A DNA stretch of 64,000 nt, from NCBI GenBank assembly GCA_041396685.1, contig JAWKYD010000017.1, positions 62,001-126,000 on the forward strand. Direction: 5' to 3'. The notes under the pieces were generated by a model that saw only the letters and a program-made list of their open reading frames with translations, was not told the origin of the DNA and ran no database searches. Of the stretch, positions 14,855 through 25,300 are shown in pieces; position 1 is the stretch's first letter; every line of letters begins with the position of its first letter. Origin of the DNA: JAUIAI01 sp041396685 (lineage in GTDB: Bacteria; Pseudomonadota; Gammaproteobacteria; Burkholderiales; Burkholderiaceae_E). The position numbers and the translations under genes were made by a program.

Positions 14855-16567
14855 ATGTTCGGCTATACCCCGCCCCTCCGAGATTACCGATTCGTCATCG
14901 AGCAGGTGCTCGACCTGCCGGCCCGCTGGGCCGAGATGCCCGCCTTCGCCGATGTCGACGCCGACACGGCGGGCGCGGTGCTCGAGGAAGCCGGCAAGTT
15001 CGCTGCCGGCGTGCTCGCCCCGATCAATGCCAGCGGTGACCTCGAAGGATGCACGCTGACCGACGACGAGGTGCGCACGCCGACCGGCTATCCGGCGGCC
15101 TACCAGGCCTTCGTCGACGGTGGCTGGGGCGGACTGGCCTGCGACCCCGACGACGGCGGCCAGGGTCTGCCCGAATCCCTGAACGTCGCGCTCAACGAGA
15201 TGATGGCCGCGGCCAATCACGGCTGGGTGATGTACCCGGGCCTGCTGCACGGCGCCTATGCCTGCATCAAGGCGCACGGCAGCGCCGAGCTCAAAGAGCG
15301 GTACCTGGCCCGGGTGGCCAGCGGCGAGTGGCTGGCCACGATGAACCTGACCGAACCGCAGGCCGGCAGCGACCTCGGCCAACTGCGCACACGGGCCGAG
15401 GCGCAGGCCGACGGCAGTTTTCGCATCAGCGGCAACAAGATCTTCATCTCGGGCGGCGAGCACGACATGTCCCCGAACATCGTGCACCTGGTGCTCGCGC
15501 GCCTGCCCGACGCACCGCCCGGCACCAAAGGCATCTCGCTGTTCCTCGCACCCAAGTTCCTGCCCGACGGCACGCGCAACGCGATCCGCTGCACCGGCAT
15601 CGAGAAGAAGATGGGCATCAAGGGCAGCGCCACCTGCGCGATGAGCTTCGACGCCGCCACCGCCTGGTTGATCGGCGAGCCCAATCGCGGCCTGGCCGCG
15701 ATGTTCGTGATGATGAATTCGGCGCGCCTGCATGTGGCGATGCAGGGTCAGGGGCATCTGGACACCGCACAGCGCCATGCGCACACCTATGCGCTCGAAC
15801 GCGTGCAGGGCCGCGGCCGGCCGATCGCCGAGCATCCGGCCGTGCGCCGCATCCTCTGGAAGCTGCGGGCGCTGGCCGAGGGACAACGGGTCCTGGCGCT
15901 GTGGATGGCGCACATGATCGACGAATCGCATCACCATCCGGATGCCGGGCAACGCCAACGCGCCGATGCGATGGTCGGACTGCTGACCCCGGTGGCCAAG
16001 GCGATGTTTACCGCCAACGGCCACCGAGGCGCCGACGAGGCGCTGCAGATCTGGGGTGGCTACGGCTTCGTGCACGAAACCGGGATCGAGCAGATCGTGC
16101 GCGACAGCCGCATCGCAATGATCTACGAGGGCACGAATGAGATCCAGGCGATCGATCTGGTGGTGCGCAAGGTGCTCGGCGACGGCGGCGCGAATCTCGA
16201 TGCGCTGCTGTCGTTGCTGGAAGCGGACACGGGCGGCGACGATGCGCACGCCCAGGCGCTGGCGAGCCACGTGACACTCGCGCGGCGGGCAACGGCGGCC
16301 CTCGTCGCCGCCCAGGCCGACGACGCCGAGGCGCCGCTGCGTGTCGCCGACGACTACCTCGAGGCTTTCGGCCTGCTGCTGTTGGGCTGGGCCTGGTTAC
16401 GCTGTGCCCGGGCGGCCGCGGCCGGATCGGCAGTCGACGCCTGGTACGGCGAGCGCGTGCAGAGCGCGCGCTTCGGATTGCAGTGGCTGCTGCCGCCCTC
16501 GGCGCAGCTTTGGCAGCGTGTCGTCGATACGAGCGCGCTGGATCTACCGGCCCTGCCGGCTTCCTGA
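14855..16567 (+). CDS. acyl-CoA dehydrogenase, long (about 570-residue) type
   Basis: The 570-residue protein has the conserved PVD...Y start (MFGYTPPLRDYRFVIEQVL) of the long acyl-CoA dehydrogenases used for medium/long or sulfur-containing acyl-CoA (FadE5/DmdC/AcdA-like). Landmarks are WLATMNLTEPQAGSDLG (FAD/substrate contact), GNKIFISGGEHD, the ADEALQIWGGYGFVHETGIEQ region and RIAMIYEGTNEIQAIDL, whose Glu is the usual catalytic base. A C-terminal helical domain of about 130 residues follows, as in this subgroup. It would oxidise an acyl-CoA to the 2-enoyl-CoA with electrons passed to ETF. It begins 77 bases after the IclR gene on the same strand; the substrate is unknown, possibly a side-chain acid of the aromatic compound handled upstream. 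Confidence 0.9.
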   Translation: MFGYTPPLRDYRFVIEQVLDLPARWAEMPAFADVDADTAGAVLEEAGKFAAGVLAPINASGDLEGCTLTDDEVRTPTGYPAAYQAFVDGGWGGLACDPDDGGQGLPESLNVALNEMMAAANHGWVMYPGLLHGAYACIKAHGSAELKERYLARVASGEWLATMNLTEPQAGSDLGQLRTRAEAQADGSFRISGNKIFISGGEHDMSPNIVHLVLARLPDAPPGTKGISLFLAPKFLPDGTRNAIRCTGIEKKMGIKGSATCAMSFDAATAWLIGEPNRGLAAMFVMMNSARLHVAMQGQGHLDTAQRHAHTYALERVQGRGRPIAEHPAVRRILWKLRALAEGQRVLALWMAHMIDESHHHPDAGQRQRADAMVGLLTPVAKAMFTANGHRGADEALQIWGGYGFVHETGIEQIVRDSRIAMIYEGTNEIQAIDLVVRKVLGDGGANLDALLSLLEADTGGDDAHAQALASHVTLARRATAALVAAQADDAEAPLRVADDYLEAFGLLLLGWAWLRCARAAAAGSAVDAWYGERVQSARFGLQWLLPPSAQLWQRVVDTSALDLPALPAS

Positions 16568-16647
16568 AGCGGCATGTTGGCCTTCCACCCTGGCGTAATC
16601 GGGTAGTGGCCCGAGCACCGCACCAGCGAGACGGCGAGACCTTTCCG

Positions 16648-17748
16648 ATGAATGCGAAGGCGGGCAGATCGATTGCTCCGCGCGGCGCGCTGAAACGCAC
16701 GGAGACGGATCGCATCGATCGCATGCTGCCCGAACTCTACGCGCAACTCGACCTCGACGAACTGGCCGCCTACGCGGTCATGATGTTCTCGAACGTCGTC
16801 CAGTGCGACTTGATTGCTTACTCCGAGGTGAACATCGAGCTCAAGCGCTCGGTCAATGCGTTGGACTCGGCACGTGCTCAGGCGGAGGCGATTCTGTTCG
16901 AGCCCCAGTTCGAGAAACACATGGCCGAGCATCCGCTGATCAACCGCCTGCTCGAAGACCCGGATGGCGGCGTCATCAAGATCAGCGACTTCATGAGTGC
17001 CGACGCGTGGCACCGCACCAATTTGCATCGCGAGTTCTTTTCCCGGATCGACATCGAGTATCAGATCGCCGTGCCCATGATGGTGGCGCCGCCGGTTCTC
17101 GCCGCCATCACCCTCAATCGCTCACGCTCCGATTTCACCGAGCATGAGCGAGCCATCCTGCAACGCCTGAGACCGCACGTGGCCCAGGCCTATCGGAATG
17201 CCGCCCGGCTGACCGCACTGACCAACTCGCTGATCGAGCTGGAAGATTCCTTGATCTCACTGGGCGTGGGATTGATTCGCGTCAAGGATGGGCACGTCAG
17301 CATGACTGACTACGCCGAGCACTGTCTGCACGCGTTCTTTCCCGACGAGGCACCCTTTCGATCGCTTCCCAGAGCGGTTCTCGACTGGGTGGCCGCATCG
17401 CCTCCCGACCCATCGGGACCAAGAACGCTCTACTTTCGCCAGGATGAGAGTCGGTTGCGTTTCCGGATGGTCGTCGGGCGGCAGGACGGCGAATTCCTGA
17501 TCGCAACCGAACGACAGACCCCGCTGTCCAATGCCGACAGGCTGCGGACACTTGGCGTCAGCAGGCGGGAGGCCGACATCCTGTACTGGCTGGCTCAGGG
17601 CCGCTCCAACGGGGAGATCGGTATCACCTTGAATATCAGCCCTCGCACCGTGAGCACCCATCTGGAAACAATCTTCAAGAAGCTCGATGTCGGCTCGCGA
17701 ACCACCGCCGCGGTCATTGCGATCGAGTGCTTGCTGACGGGCGGCTGA
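16648..17748 (+). CDS. LuxR-family transcriptional regulator with GAF-like sensor region
   Basis: The 366-residue protein ends in a clear LuxR DNA-binding domain: LGVSRREADILYWLAQGRSN, then ISPRTVSTHLETIFKKLDVG at about residues 330-350. The first 200 residues (ELYAQLDLDELAAYAVMMFS, then VVQCDLIAYSEVN, later SRSDFTEHERAILQRLRPHV) match the GAF-like arrangement found in many GAF-LuxR regulators of Proteobacteria, which are not quorum sensors. No phosphoacceptor domain is present. The ATG at 16648 is preceded only by weak ribosome-binding sequence. It follows the acyl-CoA dehydrogenase by 80 bases and is convergent with the conserved hypothetical gene at 17767. Target and signal are unknown. 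Confidence 0.86.
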   Translation: MNAKAGRSIAPRGALKRTETDRIDRMLPELYAQLDLDELAAYAVMMFSNVVQCDLIAYSEVNIELKRSVNALDSARAQAEAILFEPQFEKHMAEHPLINRLLEDPDGGVIKISDFMSADAWHRTNLHREFFSRIDIEYQIAVPMMVAPPVLAAITLNRSRSDFTEHERAILQRLRPHVAQAYRNAARLTALTNSLIELEDSLISLGVGLIRVKDGHVSMTDYAEHCLHAFFPDEAPFRSLPRAVLDWVAASPPDPSGPRTLYFRQDESRLRFRMVVGRQDGEFLIATERQTPLSNADRLRTLGVSRREADILYWLAQGRSNGEIGITLNISPRTVSTHLETIFKKLDVGSRTTAAVIAIECLLTGG

Positions 17749-17766
17749 GCATGCGTCGGCGCGCGA

Positions 17767-18867
17767 TCAGGGTCGCAGCGGTGCGATGCCCGTCCAATTG
17801 CCCGTCAGCGAGTTCGGATCGAAATTCGGATCATCCGTTCCGTAGTAATGGCCCAGGCTATCGGTGTACCAGTATTCGTACTGACCAGGCTGAGCCACTT
17901 GATACCCTGTATACGGATCACGAAACGTGGTCGTGTCGCGCAGATAGTCGGTGAACATGTCGTTCGTGGTGTAGTCGCTCCCCTGATACGAACGATGCTG
18001 CGACCGGAGATACAGGCCGAACTCCCGGTTGTTCTGTGAGCGCAGTTCCGAAGCCTGACGCATCGTCGACTGAAAGGCGTTGAACCAGTTGCGACTCGCC
18101 TGCATCGACGCCTGTGCCTGTTGCATCCGGCTCTGCATGATCTGGCGCGACCTGGCCGCGACCTGTGGATTTTCCGTCTGCGACGCCGCGATCATCTGTA
18201 ACGCTTCGACCATCTGCGGCCAGAGTCCTCTTGGCGCGACCGCCACATGCGGATACAGAATGACCGCATAGCCAAGATCGGCCACCAGCGCGAACAACCG
18301 CCCTTGCACCGGCTGATTGCCGATGCTGCCCGCTATCTCCCTTTCGAACACCGGGATGCCCAATCGCACCGCATTCGGGAACAGCGCGGGCGAGTGAATG
18401 CGCCGCGTCTCACCGAGCCACAGCCGGCCGAGCACGCCGACTCGCTCGTTGAAGAGACTTAGCCACATCGATTCCCAGTGCTGGCCGGTTCGCACGTAGA
18501 CGGCCGTGGGCGTCAGATAGGTGACGAACTCGCCCCCCGGCCCCGTGAAGTCGACGGCATAAAAGGTGTACATCCGCCAGACGTCATTCAGATCGGTGGC
18601 GATGAAGTGCCGCATCGTCCAACCCGGTGGCAGATCCAGCCGGTAGACCGGCAGGTTCAGCCCACGATCGAAGATCTCGACGCGGGTCGATCGACCCGAG
18701 GCCGCCCGCGCCTCACCGAGTGCAACCCAGGCGACAAGAGCGCCATTGACCGCTGCGAGCTTCAGTGCCCGCCGGCGCGACTCGCCCACCGCTCCGTGAG
18801 CGAGCCGCGATTCACTCGTCATGCGATCGGCGTCGGCCAGGGCAACATCGGTTCTCATCGTCGTCAT
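17767..18867 (-). CDS. exported protein of unknown function with Gln-rich helix and Tyr-rich tail
   Basis: I take the ATG at 18867 (366 residues); an in-frame ATG at 18822 is equally possible, and neither has a clear ribosome-binding site. The N-terminus contains ESRRRALKLAAVNGALVAW followed by an Ala-rich cleavage region, a plausible twin-arginine-like or Sec signal peptide. The mature protein has beta-type sequence with LNLPVYRLDLPPGWTMRH, then a long helical segment rich in Gln/Met/Ser (QSRMQQAQASMQASRNWFNA). The C-terminal 60 residues carry YTTNDMFTDYLRDTTTFRDP and a Tyr-rich end. I recall similar tails in uncharacterised periplasmic proteins of Burkholderiales. It lies 188 bases downstream of nasA on the same strand, but no nitrate link is visible. 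Confidence 0.7.
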   Translation of the reverse strand: MTTMRTDVALADADRMTSESRLAHGAVGESRRRALKLAAVNGALVAWVALGEARAASGRSTRVEIFDRGLNLPVYRLDLPPGWTMRHFIATDLNDVWRMYTFYAVDFTGPGGEFVTYLTPTAVYVRTGQHWESMWLSLFNERVGVLGRLWLGETRRIHSPALFPNAVRLGIPVFEREIAGSIGNQPVQGRLFALVADLGYAVILYPHVAVAPRGLWPQMVEALQMIAASQTENPQVAARSRQIMQSRMQQAQASMQASRNWFNAFQSTMRQASELRSQNNREFGLYLRSQHRSYQGSDYTTNDMFTDYLRDTTTFRDPYTGYQVAQPGQYEYWYTDSLGHYYGTDDPNFDPNSLTGNWTGIAPLRP

Positions 18868-19055
18868 CGAGTGACCCGCACAGTTTCGCCTGATGGTGAC
18901 GATGAAACGCTGCTGACCAGCGTCGAACGAGACGCTGATCGAGCGATCCGGCAAAACACTGCGTGGATTCCAGGCATCCCGACCGCGGATGAATGTCGCA
19001 TCGGCGCGATCGAGGCGGCTTTCCGTCGGGACTCTAAGCCTGCTCGGGGCCGGTA

Positions 19056-22025
19056 TCAATACGTCAAGTGACGGGTTTTCGGCTTCGGCGCAGGCGCAGG
19101 CGCAGTCACAAGGGCAGGCGCAGGCTCGATCCCGGCTTGCCCGCCCTCGGAGCAGGCCGGCCCGCGGGAACGACCGCTTCCCAGCAAGCCGTGCAACTCC
19201 GGCACACAGGAGCCACATCCGGTGCCGCAGCCGAGCGCCCGACCGAGCGCGGCGACGCTCTCGGCGCCGGCGCGGATCGCGCTCACGATCGCCGGCTCGC
19301 GCACGTCGTGGCAGGCGCAGATCGTGCGCCCCGCCGGCGGAGCGCCCGGCGGCGCGCGGCCGGCCAGCAACGCCAGGCGATGCGCGGCGTCCGGCTTCCG
19401 GTGTTCGAAGAGGGCCGCCACTGCGGCGCGATCGATGGCCGGCGTCCGCGGCGAGAGGTACAGCGCGGCGACGGGACGGTCGTCACCCCATAGCACGGCG
19501 TGATAAGGCAAGGGTGCCGGCCCGCACGCCTCGACAACGGACGCGGCGGGCGCGAGCGCCGCGAACCAATCGCCCCAGTCATCCGGGCCATCGGCGTGAC
19601 GACCGGCGAGTTCGAAACGGGTCGCACACGTGCCCGGCACGCGAACCCAGTACGGCACACGCGTGAGCAGATCATGCAGCGAGGGGGCCGCAGCGTCGAG
19701 CCACGGGGCGCGCGGATCGGCCGACCCGCTGCCGAGCGCCGTCTCATCGGCCACCGCGGGGATGGTCGCGGGCGCAGCGGCGGTGCGCCTCGACGCCCCG
19801 ACCGGCCGCACGTCGGCCCATTCGCCGGTCACCACGAGACATCCCTGCCAGTCGGCGGCCCAGGGCTCGACACGCACGACCGCGTGTTTGGACTCGGGCT
19901 GACCCGAGATCGGATCAGTCACCGGTGCCACCAGCGTGCCCATGCGTGCCTGCGAGGCGAAGCACGCGCTCCAGTGCATGGGCACGAAGATCGCGCCACG
20001 CCGCGGCGCATCGATCACGCGCGCACGCGCGAGCATCCAGCCGCTGTCCGAGTCGATGCGCACCAGGGCACGCTCGCCGATGCCCAACGCGTGCGCGTCG
20101 CGCCGATCGATCTCGCAGAACGGCTCGTCGGCATGACCGAACAATCGCGGCGCGCGACCGGTGCGCGTCATGGTGTGCCATTGGTCGCGCAGGCGGCCGG
20201 TGTTCAGGATCATCGGTCGGCGCGACTCCGGAGCGCGGGCAGGTCCGCGAGGCTCGATCGCAATCATGCGCGCGTGCCCTTGCGCACGATGGAATCGGCC
20301 GTCGCCATACAGGCGCGCGGTGCCGTGCGGCGCCGCGGCAGTCACCGGCCATTGCACGGGCTCGAGCGCATCGTACTCGTCGCCATCGAGACCCGCCAGC
20401 GCGCCGATGTCGAACGCGCGCGAGCCGTCGTTCTGCCAGGCCGACAATGCAGCGTGCTCGCGGAAGATCGCGGCCGGACCGTCGTAGTCGAATGCCTTCG
20501 CCCAGCCCATGAGCGACGCCACATCGCAGATGATCCGCCAGTCGTGCCGGGCCTGCCCCGGCGCCGGGATGCAGGCGCGTTGGCGCGAAATGCGGCGCTC
20601 CGAGTTCGTGACCGTGCCGTCCTTCTCGGCCCAGCCGGTCGCTGGCAGCAGCACATGCGCCAGGCGCGCGGTGTCGCTGCGCACGATGTCGGATACGACC
20701 ACGAACTCACAGCCGGCGATCGCCGCCCGCACACGGTCGGCGTCCGGCATCGACACGACCGGATTGGTGGCCATGATCCACAGCGCGCGCACTCGACCCG
20801 CGGCGACGGCGTCGAACAGATCGACCGCCTTCAAGCCCGGCCTCTGGGCAATGCGCGGGCTGTTCCAGAAGGTCTGCACGCGCGCCTTGGACACTTCGTC
20901 GAAGTCCATGTGCGCGGCGAGTTGGTTCGCCAGACCGCCGACCTCGCGCCCCCCCATGGCATTGGGCTGACCGGTGATCGAGAACGGCCCCATGCCCGGG
21001 CGGCCGATGCGTGCACTGGCCAAGTGGCAGTTGATGATCGCATTGGCCTTGTCGACGCCGCTCGAGCTCTGGTTGACGCCTTGCGAGAACATCGTGACCA
21101 CCCGCTCGGTGGCGGCGAACATGCGATAGAAGTCCTCGACCGCATCGATGCCGAGGTCGCAGGCGCTCGCCACCACGGCCGGGGTCCATGGTCGTGCGGC
21201 TGCGAGCGCCTCGCTCAGGTCGTCGAGCCGCTCCCGCGCATCGGACGAGATCAGCCCTGCGTGTTCGAGATGCGCGAGCAGCCCGTTGAACAGCGCCGCA
21301 TCGCTGCCCGGACGCAGCGGCAGATGCAGATCGGCGCCCTGCGCGGTCGCGGTGCGCCGCGGATCGATGACGACGATTCGTCGCGAAGGCCGGTCGGTGC
21401 CCGCCGCGATCATGCGTTGATGCAGAACCGGATGCGTCCAGGCGGCGTTCGAGCCGACCAGTACGATCAGGTCGGCCTGCTCGAGATCCTCGTAGCAGCC
21501 GGGCACGGCGTCCATGCCGAACGCGCGCTTGTGGCCGACCACGGCCGAGGCCATGCAGAGCCGCGAATTGGTATCGATGTTGGCCGACCCGATGAAGCCC
21601 TTCATCAGCTTGTTGGCGACGTAATAGTCCTCCGTCAACAACTGGCCGGAGACGTAGAACGCGACGGAGTCGGGGCCGTGCTCGGCGATCGTGCGCGCGA
21701 AGCGCTGCGCGACCGCGCCAATCGCGCTGTCCCAGTCGGCCGCCTGGCCGTCGATCTCCGGCACGAGCAGCCGTCCGTTCAGGCCGCCTGTCTCGGCCAG
21801 GCTCGAGCCCTTGATGCACAAGCGGCCGAGATTGGCAGGATGGCTCACGTCTCCCGTGACCGAAACGATGCGATCACCGACGATCCGCGCGCGCACGCCG
21901 CAGCCCACGCCGCAATACGGACAGGTGGTGCACACGTCGCGACCGTTGCCGTGCATGTTCGCCGGCGGGTCGAGCACATCATCGCGCGCGCGGACGAGCG
22001 CTTCGGAGCGGCCGCGCCCGATCAT
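19056..22025 (-). CDS. nasA: assimilatory nitrate reductase catalytic subunit with C-terminal BFD [2Fe-2S] domain
   Basis: This 989-residue molybdopterin enzyme reduces nitrate to nitrite in the cytoplasm. A [4Fe-4S] motif near the start (CTTCPYCGVGCGV, Cys35/38/42, with the fourth Cys in LGRLCIKG) is followed by the Mo-bis-MGD domains: NSRLCMASAVVGHKRAFG, the FSQGVNQSSSGVDKANAIIN segment, GQPNAMGGREVGGLAN and LNTGRLRDQWHTMTRTG. The last 100 residues contain TICACHDVREPAIVSAIRAG and CGTGCGSCVPEL, a BFD-like [2Fe-2S] domain that should accept electrons from the NAD(P)H flavoprotein. That is the Klebsiella NasA plan. I use the ATG at 22025, which overlaps the nirD stop by four bases (ATGA). The C-terminal 35 residues are low-complexity Ala/Pro. 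Confidence 0.94.
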   Translation of the reverse strand: MIGRGRSEALVRARDDVLDPPANMHGNGRDVCTTCPYCGVGCGVRARIVGDRIVSVTGDVSHPANLGRLCIKGSSLAETGGLNGRLLVPEIDGQAADWDSAIGAVAQRFARTIAEHGPDSVAFYVSGQLLTEDYYVANKLMKGFIGSANIDTNSRLCMASAVVGHKRAFGMDAVPGCYEDLEQADLIVLVGSNAAWTHPVLHQRMIAAGTDRPSRRIVVIDPRRTATAQGADLHLPLRPGSDAALFNGLLAHLEHAGLISSDARERLDDLSEALAAARPWTPAVVASACDLGIDAVEDFYRMFAATERVVTMFSQGVNQSSSGVDKANAIINCHLASARIGRPGMGPFSITGQPNAMGGREVGGLANQLAAHMDFDEVSKARVQTFWNSPRIAQRPGLKAVDLFDAVAAGRVRALWIMATNPVVSMPDADRVRAAIAGCEFVVVSDIVRSDTARLAHVLLPATGWAEKDGTVTNSERRISRQRACIPAPGQARHDWRIICDVASLMGWAKAFDYDGPAAIFREHAALSAWQNDGSRAFDIGALAGLDGDEYDALEPVQWPVTAAAPHGTARLYGDGRFHRAQGHARMIAIEPRGPARAPESRRPMILNTGRLRDQWHTMTRTGRAPRLFGHADEPFCEIDRRDAHALGIGERALVRIDSDSGWMLARARVIDAPRRGAIFVPMHWSACFASQARMGTLVAPVTDPISGQPESKHAVVRVEPWAADWQGCLVVTGEWADVRPVGASRRTAAAPATIPAVADETALGSGSADPRAPWLDAAAPSLHDLLTRVPYWVRVPGTCATRFELAGRHADGPDDWGDWFAALAPAASVVEACGPAPLPYHAVLWGDDRPVAALYLSPRTPAIDRAAVAALFEHRKPDAAHRLALLAGRAPPGAPPAGRTICACHDVREPAIVSAIRAGAESVAALGRALGCGTGCGSCVPELHGLLGSGRSRGPACSEGGQAGIEPAPALVTAPAPAPKPKTRHLTY

Positions 22026-22390
22026 GCCCGTTCGCCCCCCTCGGCCAGCCATACACGATCATTCTCGATCCGTGCCGCGAACACCGGGATGCGAATCCGG
22101 TCGTCCTCCAGACACACGCCGTCGCGTAGCGAGAAGTGCTGCTTGTAGATTGGCGAGGCCACCATCCAGTGGCCACGCAGATCGCCGACGATGCCACGCG
22201 CGAGCACGTTCGCCCCCGAGAACGGATCTTTGTTGCCGACGGCGAAGATCCGTTCGCGCGCCTCGGGCAGATGAAACAAGGCCACCTGCCGCTCGCCGAG
22301 CCGTGCGGCGACGCCGGTCCATGGCGGCAGGTCGGCCAGTGCGCAGACATCGACCCAGTTGACGGTGAAGGCATCGGCGACGGCATTCAT
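22022..22390 (-). CDS. nirD: nitrite reductase small subunit (NirD), Rieske-like
   Basis: The 122-residue protein has the NirD Rieske-like fold without the Fe-S ligands: VNWVDVCALADLPPWTGVAA, then VALFHLPEARERIFAVGNKD, GDLRGHWMVASPIYKQHFSL, and CLEDDRIRIPVFAARIEND. NirD supports NirB in NAD(P)H-dependent reduction of nitrite to ammonium. The ATG at 22390 has GAGGA six bases upstream and is nine bases after the nirB stop; its own stop overlaps the nasA start. The missing Cys/His ligands are normal for NirD. Confidence 0.95.
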   Translation of the reverse strand: MNAVADAFTVNWVDVCALADLPPWTGVAARLGERQVALFHLPEARERIFAVGNKDPFSGANVLARGIVGDLRGHWMVASPIYKQHFSLRDGVCLEDDRIRIPVFAARIENDRVWLAEGGERA

Positions 22391-22399
22391 GTGCGGTCC

Positions 22400-25300
22400 T
22401 CAGGCGGAAGCGAAGTCATTCGATCGAGCGGGCCGGATCTGACCGCGTTCGGGCACGAAACGCACGTCCTCATCCGGTTCGCTGCTGTTCACGAACGGCC
22501 GGAACAGCTTGCGGCGCTGCGGATCGTCGACCGTGACCTTCCACTCGCACTGGTAGGTCTCGATCACGTGCGACATCTGCGTCTCGAGCTCGGCGCCGAT
22601 GCCGAGCGAGTCATCGAGAATCACCGCCTTCAGATAGGCCAGCCCGCCATCGAGACTCTCGAACCAGGTGCTGGTGCGTTGCAGCCGGTCGGCGGTGCGA
22701 ACGTAGAACATCAGGAAGCGGTCGATCATGCGGATCAGTGCCGCATCGTCGAGGTCGACGGCCAGCAGATCGGCGTGGCGTGGCTTGATGCCGCCGTTGC
22801 CGCAGACGTAGAGATTCCAGCCGCGATCGGTGGCGATCACGCCGACGTCCTTGCCCTGGGCCTCGGCGCATTCACGCGTGCAGCCGGAGACTGCGAACTT
22901 GAGCTTGTGCGGCGAACGCAGCCCTTTGTAGCGGTTCTCGAGCCGGATCGCCATACCCACCGAATCTTGTTGACCGTAGCGGCACCAGGTCGAGCCGACG
23001 CACGACTTGACCGTGCGCAAAGACTTGCCGTAGGCCTGGCCGGTCTCGAAGCCGGCGTCGATCAGCTCGGACCAGATCTCGGGCAGCTGTTCGAGCCGAG
23101 CCCCGAACAGATCGATGCGCTGGCCGCCGGTGATCTTCGTGTACAGCCCGTAGCGCCGGGCCACCGTACCCAGTGCGATCAGCTTCTCGGGGGTGATCTC
23201 GCCCCCTGCGATGCGCGGCACGATCGAGTAGGTGCCGTTGCGCTGGATGTTGGCCAGGAATCGGTCGTTGGTGTCCTGCAGGCCGACGTGCTCGTCCTTG
23301 AGCACGTACTCGTTCCAGGTCGAGGCGAGAATCGAGGCCACCGCCGGCTTGCAGATATCGCAGCCGTGACCCCGGCCGTGGCGGGCGAGCAGTTCGTGGA
23401 AGGTCTTGATGCCCTCCACCCGCACGATGTGAAACAGCTCCTGGCGCGAGTGGGCGAAGTGCTCACACAGATCGTGGCGCACCTCGATGCCCTGCTCGGC
23501 GAGCGTCAGATCCACCAGTTGCTTGATCATGTTGGCGCAGCCGCCGCAGCCGGTGCCGGCTCTGGTGCCGCGCTTGACCGCGCCCAGATCGTGACAACCA
23601 TCGCGCACCGCCTGCACGATGCAGCCCTTGGGCACGTTGTGACACGAGCACAGCGTCGCAGCGTCGGGCAGCGCCGCCACGCCATGCCCGGCCGGCCTGC
23701 TCCCTTCGCGTTCGGGCAGGATCAACGACTCGGGGTCGGCGGGCAACGGCAGGCCGCCGGCCGCCATCGGCTGCAACAGGCCGTAGGCTTCGACATTGCC
23801 GACCAGTACCGCCCCGAGCAGGTGCTTACCCTCGCCGTCGACGATCAACCGTTGATACACGCGCGCAGGGCCGCTCGTGTACACGATGCTGCGCGCGCCC
23901 GGCGTGCGCCCATGCGCATCGCCGATCGAGGCGACATCGACGCCGAGCAGCTTCAGACGGGTGCTCATGTCGGCACCGGCGAATGCGGCGGGCCGATTGG
24001 CGAGCACATCGGCCACCACCCGCGCCATCTGATAGCCCGGCGCCACCAGGCCGTACACCTGCCCGTTCCAGAGCGCGCACTCGCCGATCGCGAAGATGTC
24101 GGCGTCGCCGGTACGGCATTGATCGTCGATGACGATGCCGCCGCGCTCGCCGACCGGTAGCATGCAGGCCCGCGCCAGCGCATCCTGCGGGCGGATGCCG
24201 GCCGAGAAGACGATCAGATCGGTCTCGAGCGGCGCGCCCTCGGCGAACACCATACGATGGCGGCGATCGGCGCCGGCCTCGATCGCCTGCGTCCGGCAGG
24301 CGGTGTGCACGCAGACACCCAGCGCCTCGATCTCGTCGCGCAGCAGTGCGGCGCCGCCCTCGTCGAGCTGCACCGGCATCAGGTGCGGCGCGAATTCGAC
24401 CACGTGTGTCTCCAGGCCGAGCGCGCGCAGCGCATTGGCCGCCTCCAACCCGAGCAGGCCGCCACCCACCACCACGCCGACACGGCCATTGCCCGCCTCG
24501 CGCTCGATCTCATCGAGATCGTCCAACGTACGATAGACGAGGCAGCCGGGTCGATCGTGCCCCGCAATGGGAGGCACGAAAGGCGTCGAGCCGGTGGCGA
24601 GCACGAGTCGGTCGAACGGCGTCTCGCGCCCCTGATCGTCGACCACGCAGCGACGGGTGCGATCGATCGACTGGATCCGCGTGGCAACCCGCAGCTCGAT
24701 GCCGTGTTCGGCCATGAAGCCCTCGGGCACCAGGCTCAGATCGTCGGCACTGCGGCCGCCGAAGCGCTCGGAGAGATGCACACGGTCGTAGGCAGGCTGC
24801 CGCTCCTCGCCGAACACGATCACGCGATGACTGCGGGTCAGGCCGCGCGCGGCCAGTTGCTCGAGCAGGTGCTGAGCCACCATACCGTGACCGACGACGA
24901 TCAGCGCGGGACGTGTGGTTGTCATCGGAGCTTCCTCGGGAATGTGGACGTCGGAAAGGTCAGGTTCGAACAACAGCGCCGCGGCCGCGTCGTCATCGAG
25001 CGCACCCGCCGGCGCGGATTCGATGCGGGCCTGCAGCGCAGACGCCGTCGACGCATCCCCGACCAGCAGCGCACCAGTCAGTCGGCCGTTGCGGAACACC
25101 AGGCGACGCAGGCTCGGCGTCAGCGGATCGCGCAGGACGGCGGCGCGCTCGTCATCGCCATTGCCGTGCACGCGACCGCAGGAGAAGACATCGATACCGG
25201 TGACCTTCAAGCGCATCGCTTCGGACGAGCCGCGATAGACGGCCTCGAGATCGCCGCGCAGCCGCCGCGCCAGCACGGCGGCCTGCTCGCGGTGCGCTGC

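Noticed and set aside
19500..22148. 882-codon plus-strand open frame opposite nasA
   Set aside because: Mirror of the nasA frame with Arg/His-rich composition and no recognisable motif; nasA is certain.
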